NCBI GenBank assembly: GCA_934202005.1
Contig: CAKPXP010000027.1
Location: 1-11,061, forward strand
Reading direction: 5' to 3'
Length of the DNA: 11,061 nucleotides
DNA from: an uncultured Selenomonas sp.
GTDB lineage: Bacteria > Bacillota > Negativicutes > Selenomonadales > Selenomonadaceae
Notes under the pieces: generated by a model
What the model was told of the DNA's origin: nothing
The model's input: only the letters and a program-made list of their open reading frames with translations
Databases searched by the model: none
Part shown: piece after piece, positions 1 through 5,292 of the stretch
How the letters are laid out: each line of letters begins with the position of its first letter
Position numbering within the stretch: the stretch's first letter is position 1
Position numbers and translations under genes: made by a program

Positions 1-37
1 ACAATGTCCACGAAGTGGACGTTTGTGCGTTGAGTTT
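1..37. repeat. 3' end of a ~110-bp structured repeat (copy A, cut by window edge)
   Basis: These bases match the last 37 bases of the complete copy at 2491-2602 with one difference (G for A in the hairpin loop near position 12). They hold the terminal hairpin of the repeat, GTCCAC-GAA-GTGGAC, and the tail ending GCGTTGAGTTT. The next copy follows directly and shares the TTT at 35-37, so this is a tandem pair with a period of 109 bp. How many more copies lie upstream cannot be seen. No coding function is apparent. Confidence 0.85.
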
Positions 38-137
38 ACTATGTAAATCCCCAAGAGCGCAAGCCGCAGGCGCAGCGCGATTGGCTGGAAATCCTCTAAG
101 GACGGGCGCACGATGTCCACAAAATGGACGTTTGTGC
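35..137. repeat. Structured intergenic repeat, copy B
   Basis: This copy aligns without gaps to 2491-2593, with nine mismatches in 103 positions. The 5' half folds as a stem built from CCAA/TTGG, a GA/GA internal loop, GCGC/GCGC and GCC-GCA-GGC. The outer arm at 43-50/87-94, which is perfect in the 2491 copy, has partly decayed here. The 3' half keeps the GTCCAC/GTGGAC-type hairpin, with a mismatch at the loop-closing pair (ATGGAC). The tail diverges after 137, so the GTTGAGTTT end is missing. It probably belongs to a non-autonomous palindromic repeat family (REP- or MITE-like). No transposase or target-site duplication is visible. Confidence 0.85.
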
Positions 138-203
138 CTGTCGCTTTGTGTGACGATGCGAGGGATTGGCGTGTTTTCTCGTATTGTGTTCCGTTATCTG
201 TAC

Positions 204-232
204 TTTGCACCATGGGTATTTCGCGCTATAAT
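204..232 (+). promoter_or_regulatory. Promoter for the diguanylate cyclase gene
   Basis: A perfect TATAAT lies at 227-232, 17 bp after a TTTGCA (204-209), which matches the -35 consensus at four of six positions. It is 51 bp upstream of the ATG, and a strong Shine-Dalgarno (AAGGAGG) lies between. No operator was recognised. Confidence 0.65.
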
Positions 233-282
233 GATGGCAAATAGGACGAAAAGCCGATACATCTGAAAAGGAGGGTGCGAAG

Positions 283-1710
283 ATGGAGAAGGATATCAAG
301 CTGAAATTAAGGCTGAGCCGCATGGACCGCAGCCTGCTCGTCGCACTGCCCATCACGATGCTGCTCGTGTTTTTTGTGCTGCTCGCGATGTTCTCCGCCT
401 ATCAGAGAGAGGCGGTCGTCTCGACGATGCGCGTTTCCCATACGCTGGCGGTGAACCAGCGCAATCAGCTCGATGTCTATCTCGTCGGGCGCATCGAGAT
501 GCTCAAGCTGCTCGCGCAGCAGCCGGATGTCTACAGCATGAACCTCGAGCGGCAGCGCGCCTTTGCCGCGCGCTGGACGGAATCTACGGGGTTTTCTCAT
601 ATTTTTTTCGTCAACAATAACGGGCAGGGATGGTACCCGCTCGAGAACGGCGGTACATATAGGAATCAGGAGGGCGAGCCGTTCTTCCGTGATATCGCGT
701 CGCATGATGTCTTCGTGACGGATCCTTTCCTCAAGGATGACGGACCGATCACGACGGTCTGCGTCGCCATCCGCAGGCCGGACGGCACGCGCGTCGGCAC
801 GCTCTGCGGCGCGTTCTATCTGAGCAATGTGCAGAACGCGATCGATGACAACCAGGTCATCTACGGCGGCAAATGCTATGTCCTCGATAAGGAGGGACGC
901 CATATCTCCCTCGATGGGGACAACAGCTGGAGCTACGACTCGCTGACGGGCGACTCGGATGCGGAGGTGGCGCTCCTCGAGCAGGTCTACGAGTCAGGCG
1001 ACGATCTCGACGGCGAGGTGAAGATCGATGGCGCAGACCAGTACGCGAGCATCGCGGTACTCAGCAAGGCGCCTTGGGTCGTCATGGTCTGCGTGCCGGC
1101 AGCGGAGGTGACGCGCAGCACGGTCTGGATGGAGCGGGCGCTCTTCGTCATTGCCGTGCTCGCGCTGCTTATGCTGTTCGCGCTCGCGCATATCCTCAAG
1201 AGCTGGCAGCACAGCGATGAGATCCTCTATACGGATCCGCTCTGCCCCTGCGGCAGCCGCACGGCGATGCAGCAGCTGCTGCAAAAGCTCGAGCCGCGGC
1301 GCGATGTCTCCGTCACGGTGCTCTATGCCGATCTCAACCGCTTCAAGTATGTCAATGATACGTTCGGCCACGAGCAGGGCGATCTCCTGCTCATCACGTT
1401 CGCGCGCGTGCTGAGCCGCGTGTTCGACGGGACGCTCGGCTTCACGGCGCGCGCGGGCGGCGATGAGTTCGTCGTCATCATGACGGAGGTGTCGGAGGCG
1501 GTCGTGCTCGAGGCGTGGCAGCAGGTCGAGCTCGAGCTCATCGAGGAGAGCCGGCGGCTCCCGTACTGCTACTGGATCACGTCCTCCCACGGCGTGGCGA
1601 CGCGCGCGGCAGGGGAGGAGAAAAGCCTCGAGGCCCTCGTGCGCGAGGCGGATCAGGCGATGTATCTCTGCAAGCAGAAGTTCAAGAAGGAGATGCACGA
1701 TGTGCGCTGA
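283..1710 (+). CDS. Membrane-anchored diguanylate cyclase (Cache-type sensor + GGDEF)
   Basis: It probably makes cyclic di-GMP from two GTP in the cytoplasm in response to an external signal. The 475-aa protein has a membrane segment at about 17-38, an extracytoplasmic region of about 245 residues that looks like a double-Cache sensor, a second membrane segment at about 286-306, and a GGDEF domain from about 315 to 470. The active-site loop is canonical (RAGGDEF, with G392-F396), and the metal/substrate segment reads ADLNRFKYVND followed by GH. Two details are unusual. The normally conserved DxLTGLxNR motif at the domain start is degenerate (DPLCPCGSR, 318-326). The RxxD inhibitory site expected five residues before GGDEF is absent (GTLG instead). 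The start at 283 is supported by AAGGAGGGTG eight bases upstream. The gene is monocistronic, with its own promoter and a likely terminator. The sensor ligand cannot be told from sequence. Activity is likely but unproven given the altered motif. Confidence 0.9.
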   Translation: MEKDIKLKLRLSRMDRSLLVALPITMLLVFFVLLAMFSAYQREAVVSTMRVSHTLAVNQRNQLDVYLVGRIEMLKLLAQQPDVYSMNLERQRAFAARWTESTGFSHIFFVNNNGQGWYPLENGGTYRNQEGEPFFRDIASHDVFVTDPFLKDDGPITTVCVAIRRPDGTRVGTLCGAFYLSNVQNAIDDNQVIYGGKCYVLDKEGRHISLDGDNSWSYDSLTGDSDAEVALLEQVYESGDDLDGEVKIDGADQYASIAVLSKAPWVVMVCVPAAEVTRSTVWMERALFVIAVLALLMLFALAHILKSWQHSDEILYTDPLCPCGSRTAMQQLLQKLEPRRDVSVTVLYADLNRFKYVNDTFGHEQGDLLLITFARVLSRVFDGTLGFTARAGGDEFVVIMTEVSEAVVLEAWQQVELELIEESRRLPYCYWITSSHGVATRAAGEEKSLEALVREADQAMYLCKQKFKKEMHDVR

Positions 1711-1747
1711 GCGGCGGCGGGATGCAGGCGCGATATGAGAAGCGGAG

Positions 1748-1788
1748 GCGGCACTGGAGCTTTCCCGGTGGCACCGCTTTTGCTTTTT
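1748..1788 (+). terminator. Probable intrinsic terminator after the diguanylate cyclase
   Basis: GCGG plus CACTGG (1748-1757) pairs with CCGGTG plus CCGC (1765-1770 and 1774-1777), with a three-base GCA bulge and one G-U pair. TTTTGCTTTTT follows. It lies 38 bp past the stop codon. The bulge and interrupted T-run make it of moderate strength. Confidence 0.55.
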
Positions 1789-1811
1789 GCGCTTTTCTGC
1801 CTGACATTTCC

Positions 1812-1840
1812 TTGTAGGACTTTTCCGAAAATGATATAAT
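1812..1840 (+). promoter_or_regulatory. Promoter for rubrerythrin (extended -10)
   Basis: TGATATAAT at 1832-1840 is a perfect extended -10. TTGTAG at 1812-1817, spaced by 17 bp, gives a half-consensus -35. The start codon is 49 bp downstream. No clear PerR-type palindrome was recognised around it. Confidence 0.7.
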
Positions 1841-1888
1841 GAGGGCAGTTGAAAGGTCATTGTGTTGTTATCGGGAGGAGAGATTTTC

Positions 1889-2422
1889 ATGGAACTCAAG
1901 GGATCTCAGACGGAGAAAAATCTGTGGGCGGCTTTCGCTGGCGAGTCTCAGGCACGGAACAAGTATACCTATTACGCGTCGAAGGCGAAGAAGGACGGCT
2001 TCGAGCAGATCTCCCGCATCTTCACGGAGACGGCGGACAATGAGAAGGAGCATGCGAAGATCTGGTTCAAGCTCGTCGCGGGCATCGGCGACACGAAGGA
2101 CAATCTGAAGGATGCGGCAGCCGGCGAGCATGACGAGTGGACGAGCATGTACCCCGGCTTCGCGAAGACGGCGCACGAGGAAGGCTTCGAGAAGATCGCG
2201 AAGCTCTTCGAGGGCGTCGCGAAGATCGAGAAGGAGCATGAGGAGCGCTATCAGCTCCTGCTCAAGAACATCGAGGAAGACAAGGTGTTCAAGAAGAGCG
2301 AGAAGATCATCTGGCAGTGCCTCAACTGCGGCTATGTCTGCGAGGCGGACAAGGCCCCGGAGGTCTGCCCGGTCTGCGCGCATCCGCAGAGCTATTTCCA
2401 GCAGGTAGCGAAGAACTACTGA
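1889..2422 (+). CDS. rbr: Rubrerythrin
   Basis: Rubrerythrin is a non-haem di-iron peroxidase that reduces hydrogen peroxide in the cytoplasm of anaerobes, taking electrons from rubredoxin or NAD(P)H-linked reductases. The 177-aa protein has the usual two parts. The N-terminal ferritin-like four-helix bundle carries the iron ligands: E19 in [10 protein letters not shown]52xxH55 in DNEKEH, and a second Glu-rich helix pair ending in EKEHEER. The C-terminal rubredoxin-like iron site has C144xxC147 and C160xxC163. Length and motif order are standard. I chose the ATG at 1889 because GGGAGGAGAG sits seven to eight bases upstream; an in-frame start at 1862 would add nine residues and lacks a good ribosome site. 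The gene stands alone between its own promoter and a strong terminator, fitting a separately controlled oxidative-stress gene. Confidence 0.97.
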   Translation: MELKGSQTEKNLWAAFAGESQARNKYTYYASKAKKDGFEQISRIFTETADNEKEHAKIWFKLVAGIGDTKDNLKDAAAGEHDEWTSMYPGFAKTAHEEGFEKIAKLFEGVAKIEKEHEERYQLLLKNIEEDKVFKKSEKIIWQCLNCGYVCEADKAPEVCPVCAHPQSYFQQVAKNY

Positions 2423-2455
2423 GTCGGATGTGTTCCAATGATCGGATGATATGAC

Positions 2456-2493
2456 AGAATGCGCTGCATTTGCGTTGTAGCGCATTCTTTTTT
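2456..2493 (+). terminator. Strong intrinsic terminator of rubrerythrin
   Basis: AGAATGCGCT (2456-2465) pairs perfectly with AGCGCATTCT (2479-2488). The stem extends by three further pairs to a seven-base loop, and TTTTTT follows (2488-2493). The repeat copy C begins inside or directly after this T-run. Confidence 0.92.
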
Positions 2494-2602
2494 ACTATGT
2501 AAATCCCCAAGAACGCAAGCCGCAGGCGCAGCGTGATTGGCTGGATTTACTGCAAGGACGGGCGCACAATGTCCACAAAGTGGACGTTTGTGCGTTGAGT
2601 TT
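2491..2602. repeat. Structured intergenic repeat, copy C (complete)
   Basis: This is the best-preserved copy of the family seen at 1-137. Its 5' half (2499-2550) is a long imperfect palindrome: GTAAATCC/GGATTTAC (8 bp), CCAA/TTGG, a GA/GA internal loop, ACGC/GCGT, then GCC-GCA-GGC at the tip. Its 3' half (2563-2594) is a second hairpin: CGCACAA/TTGTGCG and GTCCAC/GTGGAC around an AAA loop. The A2513-T2534 pair is G57-C78 in copy B, a compensatory change. It lies between the rubrerythrin terminator and the -10 of the DUF805 gene. A palindromic mobile repeat (REP/MITE-like) is the likeliest identity. A structured RNA or a protein-binding array is possible. Confidence 0.88.
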
Positions 2603-2610
2603 GTTATAAT
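2581..2610 (+). promoter_or_regulatory. Promoter for the DUF805 gene, partly inside repeat copy C
   Basis: TGTTATAAT at 2602-2610 is a perfect extended -10. The best upstream hexamer, TGGACG (2581-2586, four of six matches, 18-bp spacer), lies in the 3' arm of the repeat hairpin. The TATAAT is just outside the repeat. Because extended -10 promoters need little from a -35, the role of the repeat is uncertain. Confidence 0.6.
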
Positions 2611-2655
2611 AGAGAAGAAAAATACGGAATCATCGACATCGGGAGGAAAATCTCT

Positions 2656-3171
2656 ATGGAAGCATGGAAAGAGAAATTTGTGTCTTGGTTCGATACCACA
2701 GGGCGCATGAACCGCGCGGCGTTTGTCAAGCGGTTTTTCGGTGTGAATCTCGCCTGCATGGCGGCAGTGCTCGTGATCGGCTCGCGCGTCATCGAGGAGA
2801 CGGGCAGCGTATTCGCGTCGAATCTTGCGAGCGGCGCGCTCACGGCGCTTGCGGCGGTGTTCCTCTACTCGCCGATGGTGCGGCGCCTGCATGATATCGG
2901 TCGGAACGAGCGCCTGGCGCAGGCGTATCTCTGCTTCGGCATCCCGCAGGGATTCCTGCTCGGCAAGGTCGCGGCGCTGCCGCCGGGGAGCCTCGGCCTC
3001 TACGCGTTCGAGGCGGCGCTCGCGGCTGTCACGCTGCTCTTCATCGTGCTGATCTTCCATGCGGGAGAGCCGCGGCGGAACGTCTACGGCGCAGTACCGG
3101 GACGGGCGGCGGCAGCGCATCAGACGGGACGGAAAAAGGGAAGCCGCCTGAAAAAGGCGGAAACGGTGTGA
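2656..3171 (+). CDS. DUF805 family membrane protein
   Basis: This 171-aa inner-membrane protein has the DUF805 signature: GRMNRAAFVKRFF near the N-terminus (16-28), then a membrane segment, then RRLHDIGRN (76-84) after the second one, and a closing NVYGAVPG (142-149). Four hydrophobic segments are visible, at about 28-46, 58-75, 89-106 and 114-134, with a basic cytoplasmic-looking tail to 171. The biochemical function of the family is unknown; members often sit alone, as here. The start at 2656 has GGGAGG about ten bases upstream. The tail coding sequence overlaps the first arm of a possible terminator. Family assignment is fairly secure; no function can be claimed. Confidence 0.85.
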   Translation: MEAWKEKFVSWFDTTGRMNRAAFVKRFFGVNLACMAAVLVIGSRVIEETGSVFASNLASGALTALAAVFLYSPMVRRLHDIGRNERLAQAYLCFGIPQGFLLGKVAALPPGSLGLYAFEAALAAVTLLFIVLIFHAGEPRRNVYGAVPGRAAAAHQTGRKKGSRLKKAETV

Positions 3172-3195
3172 GGAAGTCGCTTGCCAGGCGGTTTT
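3141..3195 (+). terminator. Weak possible terminator overlapping the end of the DUF805 gene
   Basis: AAGCCGCCTG (3141-3150, still coding) can pair over ten positions with CAGGCGGTTT (3185-3194), ending in a TTTT run. The loop is 34 bases long, and a competing local hairpin CCGCCT-GAAAA-AGGCGG lies at 3144-3160. The stem is good, but the long loop and short T-run make it uncertain. Confidence 0.35.
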
Positions 3196-3235
3196 CCAGG
3201 TAGATATGCTGGAGGCGGGCTGGCGGATTCTTGCG

Positions 3236-3264
3236 TTGACGAGCGCACGTGGAAAGGGTATCAT
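3236..3264 (+). promoter_or_regulatory. Near-consensus promoter of the intergenic small RNA
   Basis: TTGACG at 3236-3241 and TATCAT at 3259-3264 each match consensus at five of six positions, with the optimal 17-bp spacer. Transcription would start near 3271. There is no open reading frame with a ribosome site between this promoter and the first terminator. Confidence 0.72.
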
Positions 3265-3270
3265 TGAGAC

Positions 3271-3412
3271 GACAAAAGAGCGAACCGTCTTGTAGTGGTC
3301 GCTCCGATGTATGGGTAGAAAAATATTTTTTCGGCCATACAAACAGCGTTGCTACCGCTGATGGCCACCGACATCCCTACGAAGAGAAGCTATTGGCAAA
3401 TAGCTTTTCTTT
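3271..3412 (+). ncRNA. Candidate small structured RNA or orphan riboswitch-like leader
   Basis: The stretch has a promoter just upstream and ends in an intrinsic terminator, giving a transcript of about 142 nt. It can fold as a three-way junction. P1 is GTGGTC (3295-3300) with GGCCAC (3363-3368). P2 is GTATGG (3309-3314) with CCATAC (3335-3340), topped by GAAAAA/TTTTTTC. P3 is CAGCG (3344-3348) with CGCTG (3356-3360). A competing hairpin, GAGCGAACC (3278-3286) with GGTCGCTC (3297-3304), uses part of P1 and its junction, so the two folds exclude each other. I do not recognise it as a known RNA family. It could be a trans-acting sRNA or a ligand-sensing leader that ends transcription before the phosphatase genes. 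The folds were drawn by eye. Confidence 0.55.
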
Positions 3413-3413
3413 T
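3381..3413 (+). terminator. Terminator of the intergenic small RNA
   Basis: A 14-position stem pairs 3381-3394 (ending AAGCTATT) with 3399-3412 (starting AATAGCTT) around a GGCA loop, with two G-U pairs. The distal strand is itself T-rich (TTTTCTTT), giving a partly merged U-tract. Confidence 0.72.
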
Positions 3414-3422
3414 CGTGTCTGA

Positions 3423-3463
3423 AAGAAGCTGGCTGTTCCCTGGGGACTGGCCGGCTTCTTTTT
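3423..3463 (+). terminator. Second, very strong intrinsic terminator
   Basis: AAGAAGCTGGC (3423-3433) pairs over 11 positions with GCCGGCTTCTT (3450-3460). The stem continues inward as GTTCCC/GGGGAC, and TTTTT closes it (3459-3463). It comes only ten bases after the preceding terminator, so it acts as a backup or belongs to a separate transcript. It isolates the phosphatase genes from upstream transcription. Confidence 0.88.
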
Positions 3464-3497
3464 GTGCGGAGATGTTCTTTCTCCGGCAAATTCTCCC

Positions 3498-3525
3498 TTG
3501 CATTCTTTCCAGGATATGAGACAAT
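3498..3525 (+). promoter_or_regulatory. Possible promoter for the HAD phosphatase pair
   Basis: TTGCAT (3498-3503) and GACAAT (3520-3525) each match consensus at four of six positions, with a 16-bp spacer. They lie between the second terminator and the gene, 33 bp upstream of the ATG. The match is modest, but a promoter is expected here because two terminators precede it. Confidence 0.45.
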
Positions 3526-3557
3526 AGGGGCAGACGCTTGCAGAAGGAGTGAGGGGA

Positions 3558-4355
3558 ATGAACATCAAGATGCTGGTGACTGACATCGATGGCACATTGC
3601 TGCCCGCCGGTATGGAGGTCCCGCGGCGCAACGTCGAGGCGGTGCAGCGCGCCGCGCGCGCGGGCGTGACGGTGACGGTTGCGACGGGGCGCATGTACCG
3701 CGCGGCATTGCCTGTGGCGCGTGCGCTCGGCGTCGATGTGCCTATCATCACATATAACGGCGCTGTCATCAAGTCGGTGTCGGGGAAGGTCTATGATGAG
3801 AATTTCCTGTCGCCGGCGGTCGTGCGTGAGGCGCTCGCGTTCTGCCGCGCACGCGGCTGGCATGTGCAGCTCTATGCGGACGATGTGCTCTATTTCGCGG
3901 AGCGCAACGCGTATGCCGCGGCATATGAGGCGGATCAGGCGCTGCGCGGAGAGGCGGTCGGCTGGGACGGGCTCGCCGCGCGTGCGGAGCATGTGGCGAA
4001 GCTCCTCGTGATCTCTGATGACGCGGCGCAGACAGCGGAACGCGTCGCGGCGCTTCGCGCAGCACTTGGCGAGCGAGCGCAGGTGATGCGCTCCAATCCG
4101 GAGTATACGGAGATCGTCGTGCCGGGCGTGACGAAGGCGTCGGCACTCAGGAAACTCGCGGCAATGCTCGCCGTGCCGCTCGACGCGGTTATGGCCATCG
4201 GCGATTCCGACAATGATCTGCCGATGCTCCAGGCGGCGGGACACAGCGTCGCGATGGGCAACGCGCAGCCCGCGGTCAAGGCGGTCTGCGAGCTTTCGGT
4301 CGGCGACTGTGAGGCGGGCGGTTTTGCCGAGGCCGTTGAGAGGTATGTATTATGA
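3558..4355 (+). CDS. Cof-type HAD-IIB phosphatase, first of a tandem pair
   Basis: This is a cytoplasmic Mg-dependent hydrolase of the HAD superfamily, type IIB (Cof/YidA-like), a group that removes phosphate from sugar phosphates or cofactors. All four motifs are present in the 265-aa product: motif I TDIDGTLL with nucleophile D9 and D11, motif II ATGR with T43, motif III lysine K193 in GVTKAS, and motif IV GDSDND with D216 and D220. The region between motifs II and III is the C2B cap. The ATG at 3558 is chosen over an in-frame GTG at 3549 because AAGGAG overlaps that GTG and sits eight bases before the ATG. The stop overlaps the next start by four bases (ATGA), so the two genes are translationally coupled. 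The substrate cannot be predicted. Confidence 0.93.
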   Translation: MNIKMLVTDIDGTLLPAGMEVPRRNVEAVQRAARAGVTVTVATGRMYRAALPVARALGVDVPIITYNGAVIKSVSGKVYDENFLSPAVVREALAFCRARGWHVQLYADDVLYFAERNAYAAAYEADQALRGEAVGWDGLAARAEHVAKLLVISDDAAQTAERVAALRAALGERAQVMRSNPEYTEIVVPGVTKASALRKLAAMLAVPLDAVMAIGDSDNDLPMLQAAGHSVAMGNAQPAVKAVCELSVGDCEAGGFAEAVERYVL

Positions 4356-5149
4356 TCAAACTCATTGCGCTCGATCTCGATGGGACGCTGCTGAACTCGG
4401 AGAAGCGCGTCACGCCGTACACGCGCGATGTGCTCCGGCGCGCGATGGCGCGCGGCGTGCATGTGACGCTCGCGACGGGGCGCATGATCGGCGGCGCGGC
4501 CTATTTCGGCCGGCAGGTCGGCGTGAACGCGCCGCTCATCTGCTGCAACGGCGGCGTCGTGCAGGGGATGGATGCTCCGGAGCCGCTTTTCATGCGCTGT
4601 CTGCCGCAGGAGACGGTGCGCCGTCTGCTTACGCTCTGCCACGCGCGCGGCTGGTACGCGAACTGGTACATCGGACGCGAGATCTTCGTCGAGCATTTCG
4701 ATGCGGCGTATTTCCATGCGTACCGCACGGTCGAGGATTTCAAGGTGCGGGAGGTCGGCGACGATTTCCTCTCCTATACGGAGAACGTCATCCAGTGCGT
4801 GATCCGCGATCTCGCGGGCGAGGTCGCGCCGAAGGTGGCTGTTGTCGAGCGGGAGCTGCCGGGCGAGATCGCCGCGCAACAGAATACGGGGACGAGTGCC
4901 GACCTCACGCCGCCGGGCGTGACGAAGGCGCTCGGGCTCTCGTTCCTCATGGAGCAGTACGGACTGACGCCCGCGGAGGTCATGGCGTGCGGCGACGCGG
5001 ACAACGATCTGCCGATGCTGCGTTTCGCGGGCACGGCCGTCGTGCCGGAAAACGGCCTGCCCGAGGCGAAGGCGCTCGCGACGTATCACGCGGCGTCGAA
5101 CGATGAGGATGGCATCGCGAAGGCCATCGAGCAGCTCGTGCTCGCCTGA
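4352..5149 (+). CDS. Cof-type HAD-IIB phosphatase, second of a tandem pair
   Basis: This 265-aa protein has the same length and layout as its upstream neighbour. It has motif I LDLDGTLL (D8, D10), motif II ATGR (T42), motif III K192 in GVTKAL and motif IV GDADND (D215, D219). The identity between the two is low outside the motifs; the caps differ (this one has WYANWYIGREIFVEHFD where the other has WHVQLYADDVLYFAE). That suggests an old duplication with different substrates. GAGAGGT inside the end of the upstream gene serves as its ribosome site. A cytoplasmic sugar-phosphate or nucleotide-like phosphatase is the safest call. Confidence 0.93.
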   Translation: MIKLIALDLDGTLLNSEKRVTPYTRDVLRRAMARGVHVTLATGRMIGGAAYFGRQVGVNAPLICCNGGVVQGMDAPEPLFMRCLPQETVRRLLTLCHARGWYANWYIGREIFVEHFDAAYFHAYRTVEDFKVREVGDDFLSYTENVIQCVIRDLAGEVAPKVAVVERELPGEIAAQQNTGTSADLTPPGVTKALGLSFLMEQYGLTPAEVMACGDADNDLPMLRFAGTAVVPENGLPEAKALATYHAASNDEDGIAKAIEQLVLA

Positions 5150-5174
5150 GGGCGCGCGGAGCGGGAGGCGGCCG

Positions 5175-5217
5175 GCGCCATGACTGGAAATGCCGTGATC
5201 GGCATCGGCGCGCTTTT
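5175..5217 (+). terminator. Possible terminator after the HAD pair
   Basis: A perfect inner hairpin ATGCCG-TGAT-CGGCAT (5190-5205) is enclosed by GCGCC (5175-5179) and GGCGC (5207-5211), followed by CG-C-TTTT. The ten-base asymmetric bulge on the 5' side and the short T-run weaken it. Confidence 0.45.
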
Positions 5218-5243
5218 CCATGCCGCCGGGCCTTTTCCCGGTG

Positions 5244-5252
5244 TGCTATAAT
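5244..5252 (+). promoter_or_regulatory. Extended -10 promoter for the rapZ operon
   Basis: TGCTATAAT at 5244-5252 is a perfect extended -10. No convincing -35 lies 16-18 bp upstream. The ATG at 5251 overlaps this -10, which rules it out as the rapZ start if this promoter is used. Confidence 0.62.
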
Positions 5253-5292
5253 GAAAAGGATGTTGTTGAGATTGCGTAGGGAGGTGCCGACT

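Noticed and set aside
1..137. CRISPR array
   Set aside because: The unit is 109 bp without short spacers, and no cas genes are present.
15..266. 83-codon frame across the repeats
   Set aside because: It starts at a non-ATG codon inside a repeat, has no ribosome site, and spans both repeat sequence and the cyclase promoter.
1862..1888. Upstream start for rubrerythrin adding nine residues
   Set aside because: It would place the clear GGGAGGAGAG ribosome site inside the coding sequence; rubrerythrins usually begin at the [16 protein letters not shown] position.
2491..2602. Repeat copy C as an insertion sequence with target-site duplication
   Set aside because: It has no coding capacity, and I see no convincing flanking direct repeat, so only a non-autonomous palindromic repeat can be claimed.
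3356..3366. CTGATG as a hammerhead ribozyme core
   Set aside because: The core needs CUGANGA followed by a stem and GAAA; here CTGATGG is followed by neither.
3294..3380. Fluoride riboswitch resemblance (AAAC, short stem, GCTGATGGCC, then CTAC)
   Set aside because: The order of the 3' half is similar, but ten extra bases separate GGCC from CTAC, the 5' hairpin loop is too long and lacks a partner for the required pseudoknot, and the downstream genes are not fluoride exporters.
5251..5292. Upstream ATG start for rapZ adding 14 residues
   Set aside because: The ATG overlaps the TATAAT of the probable promoter and has no ribosome site; the ATG at 5293 has GGGAGGTG.
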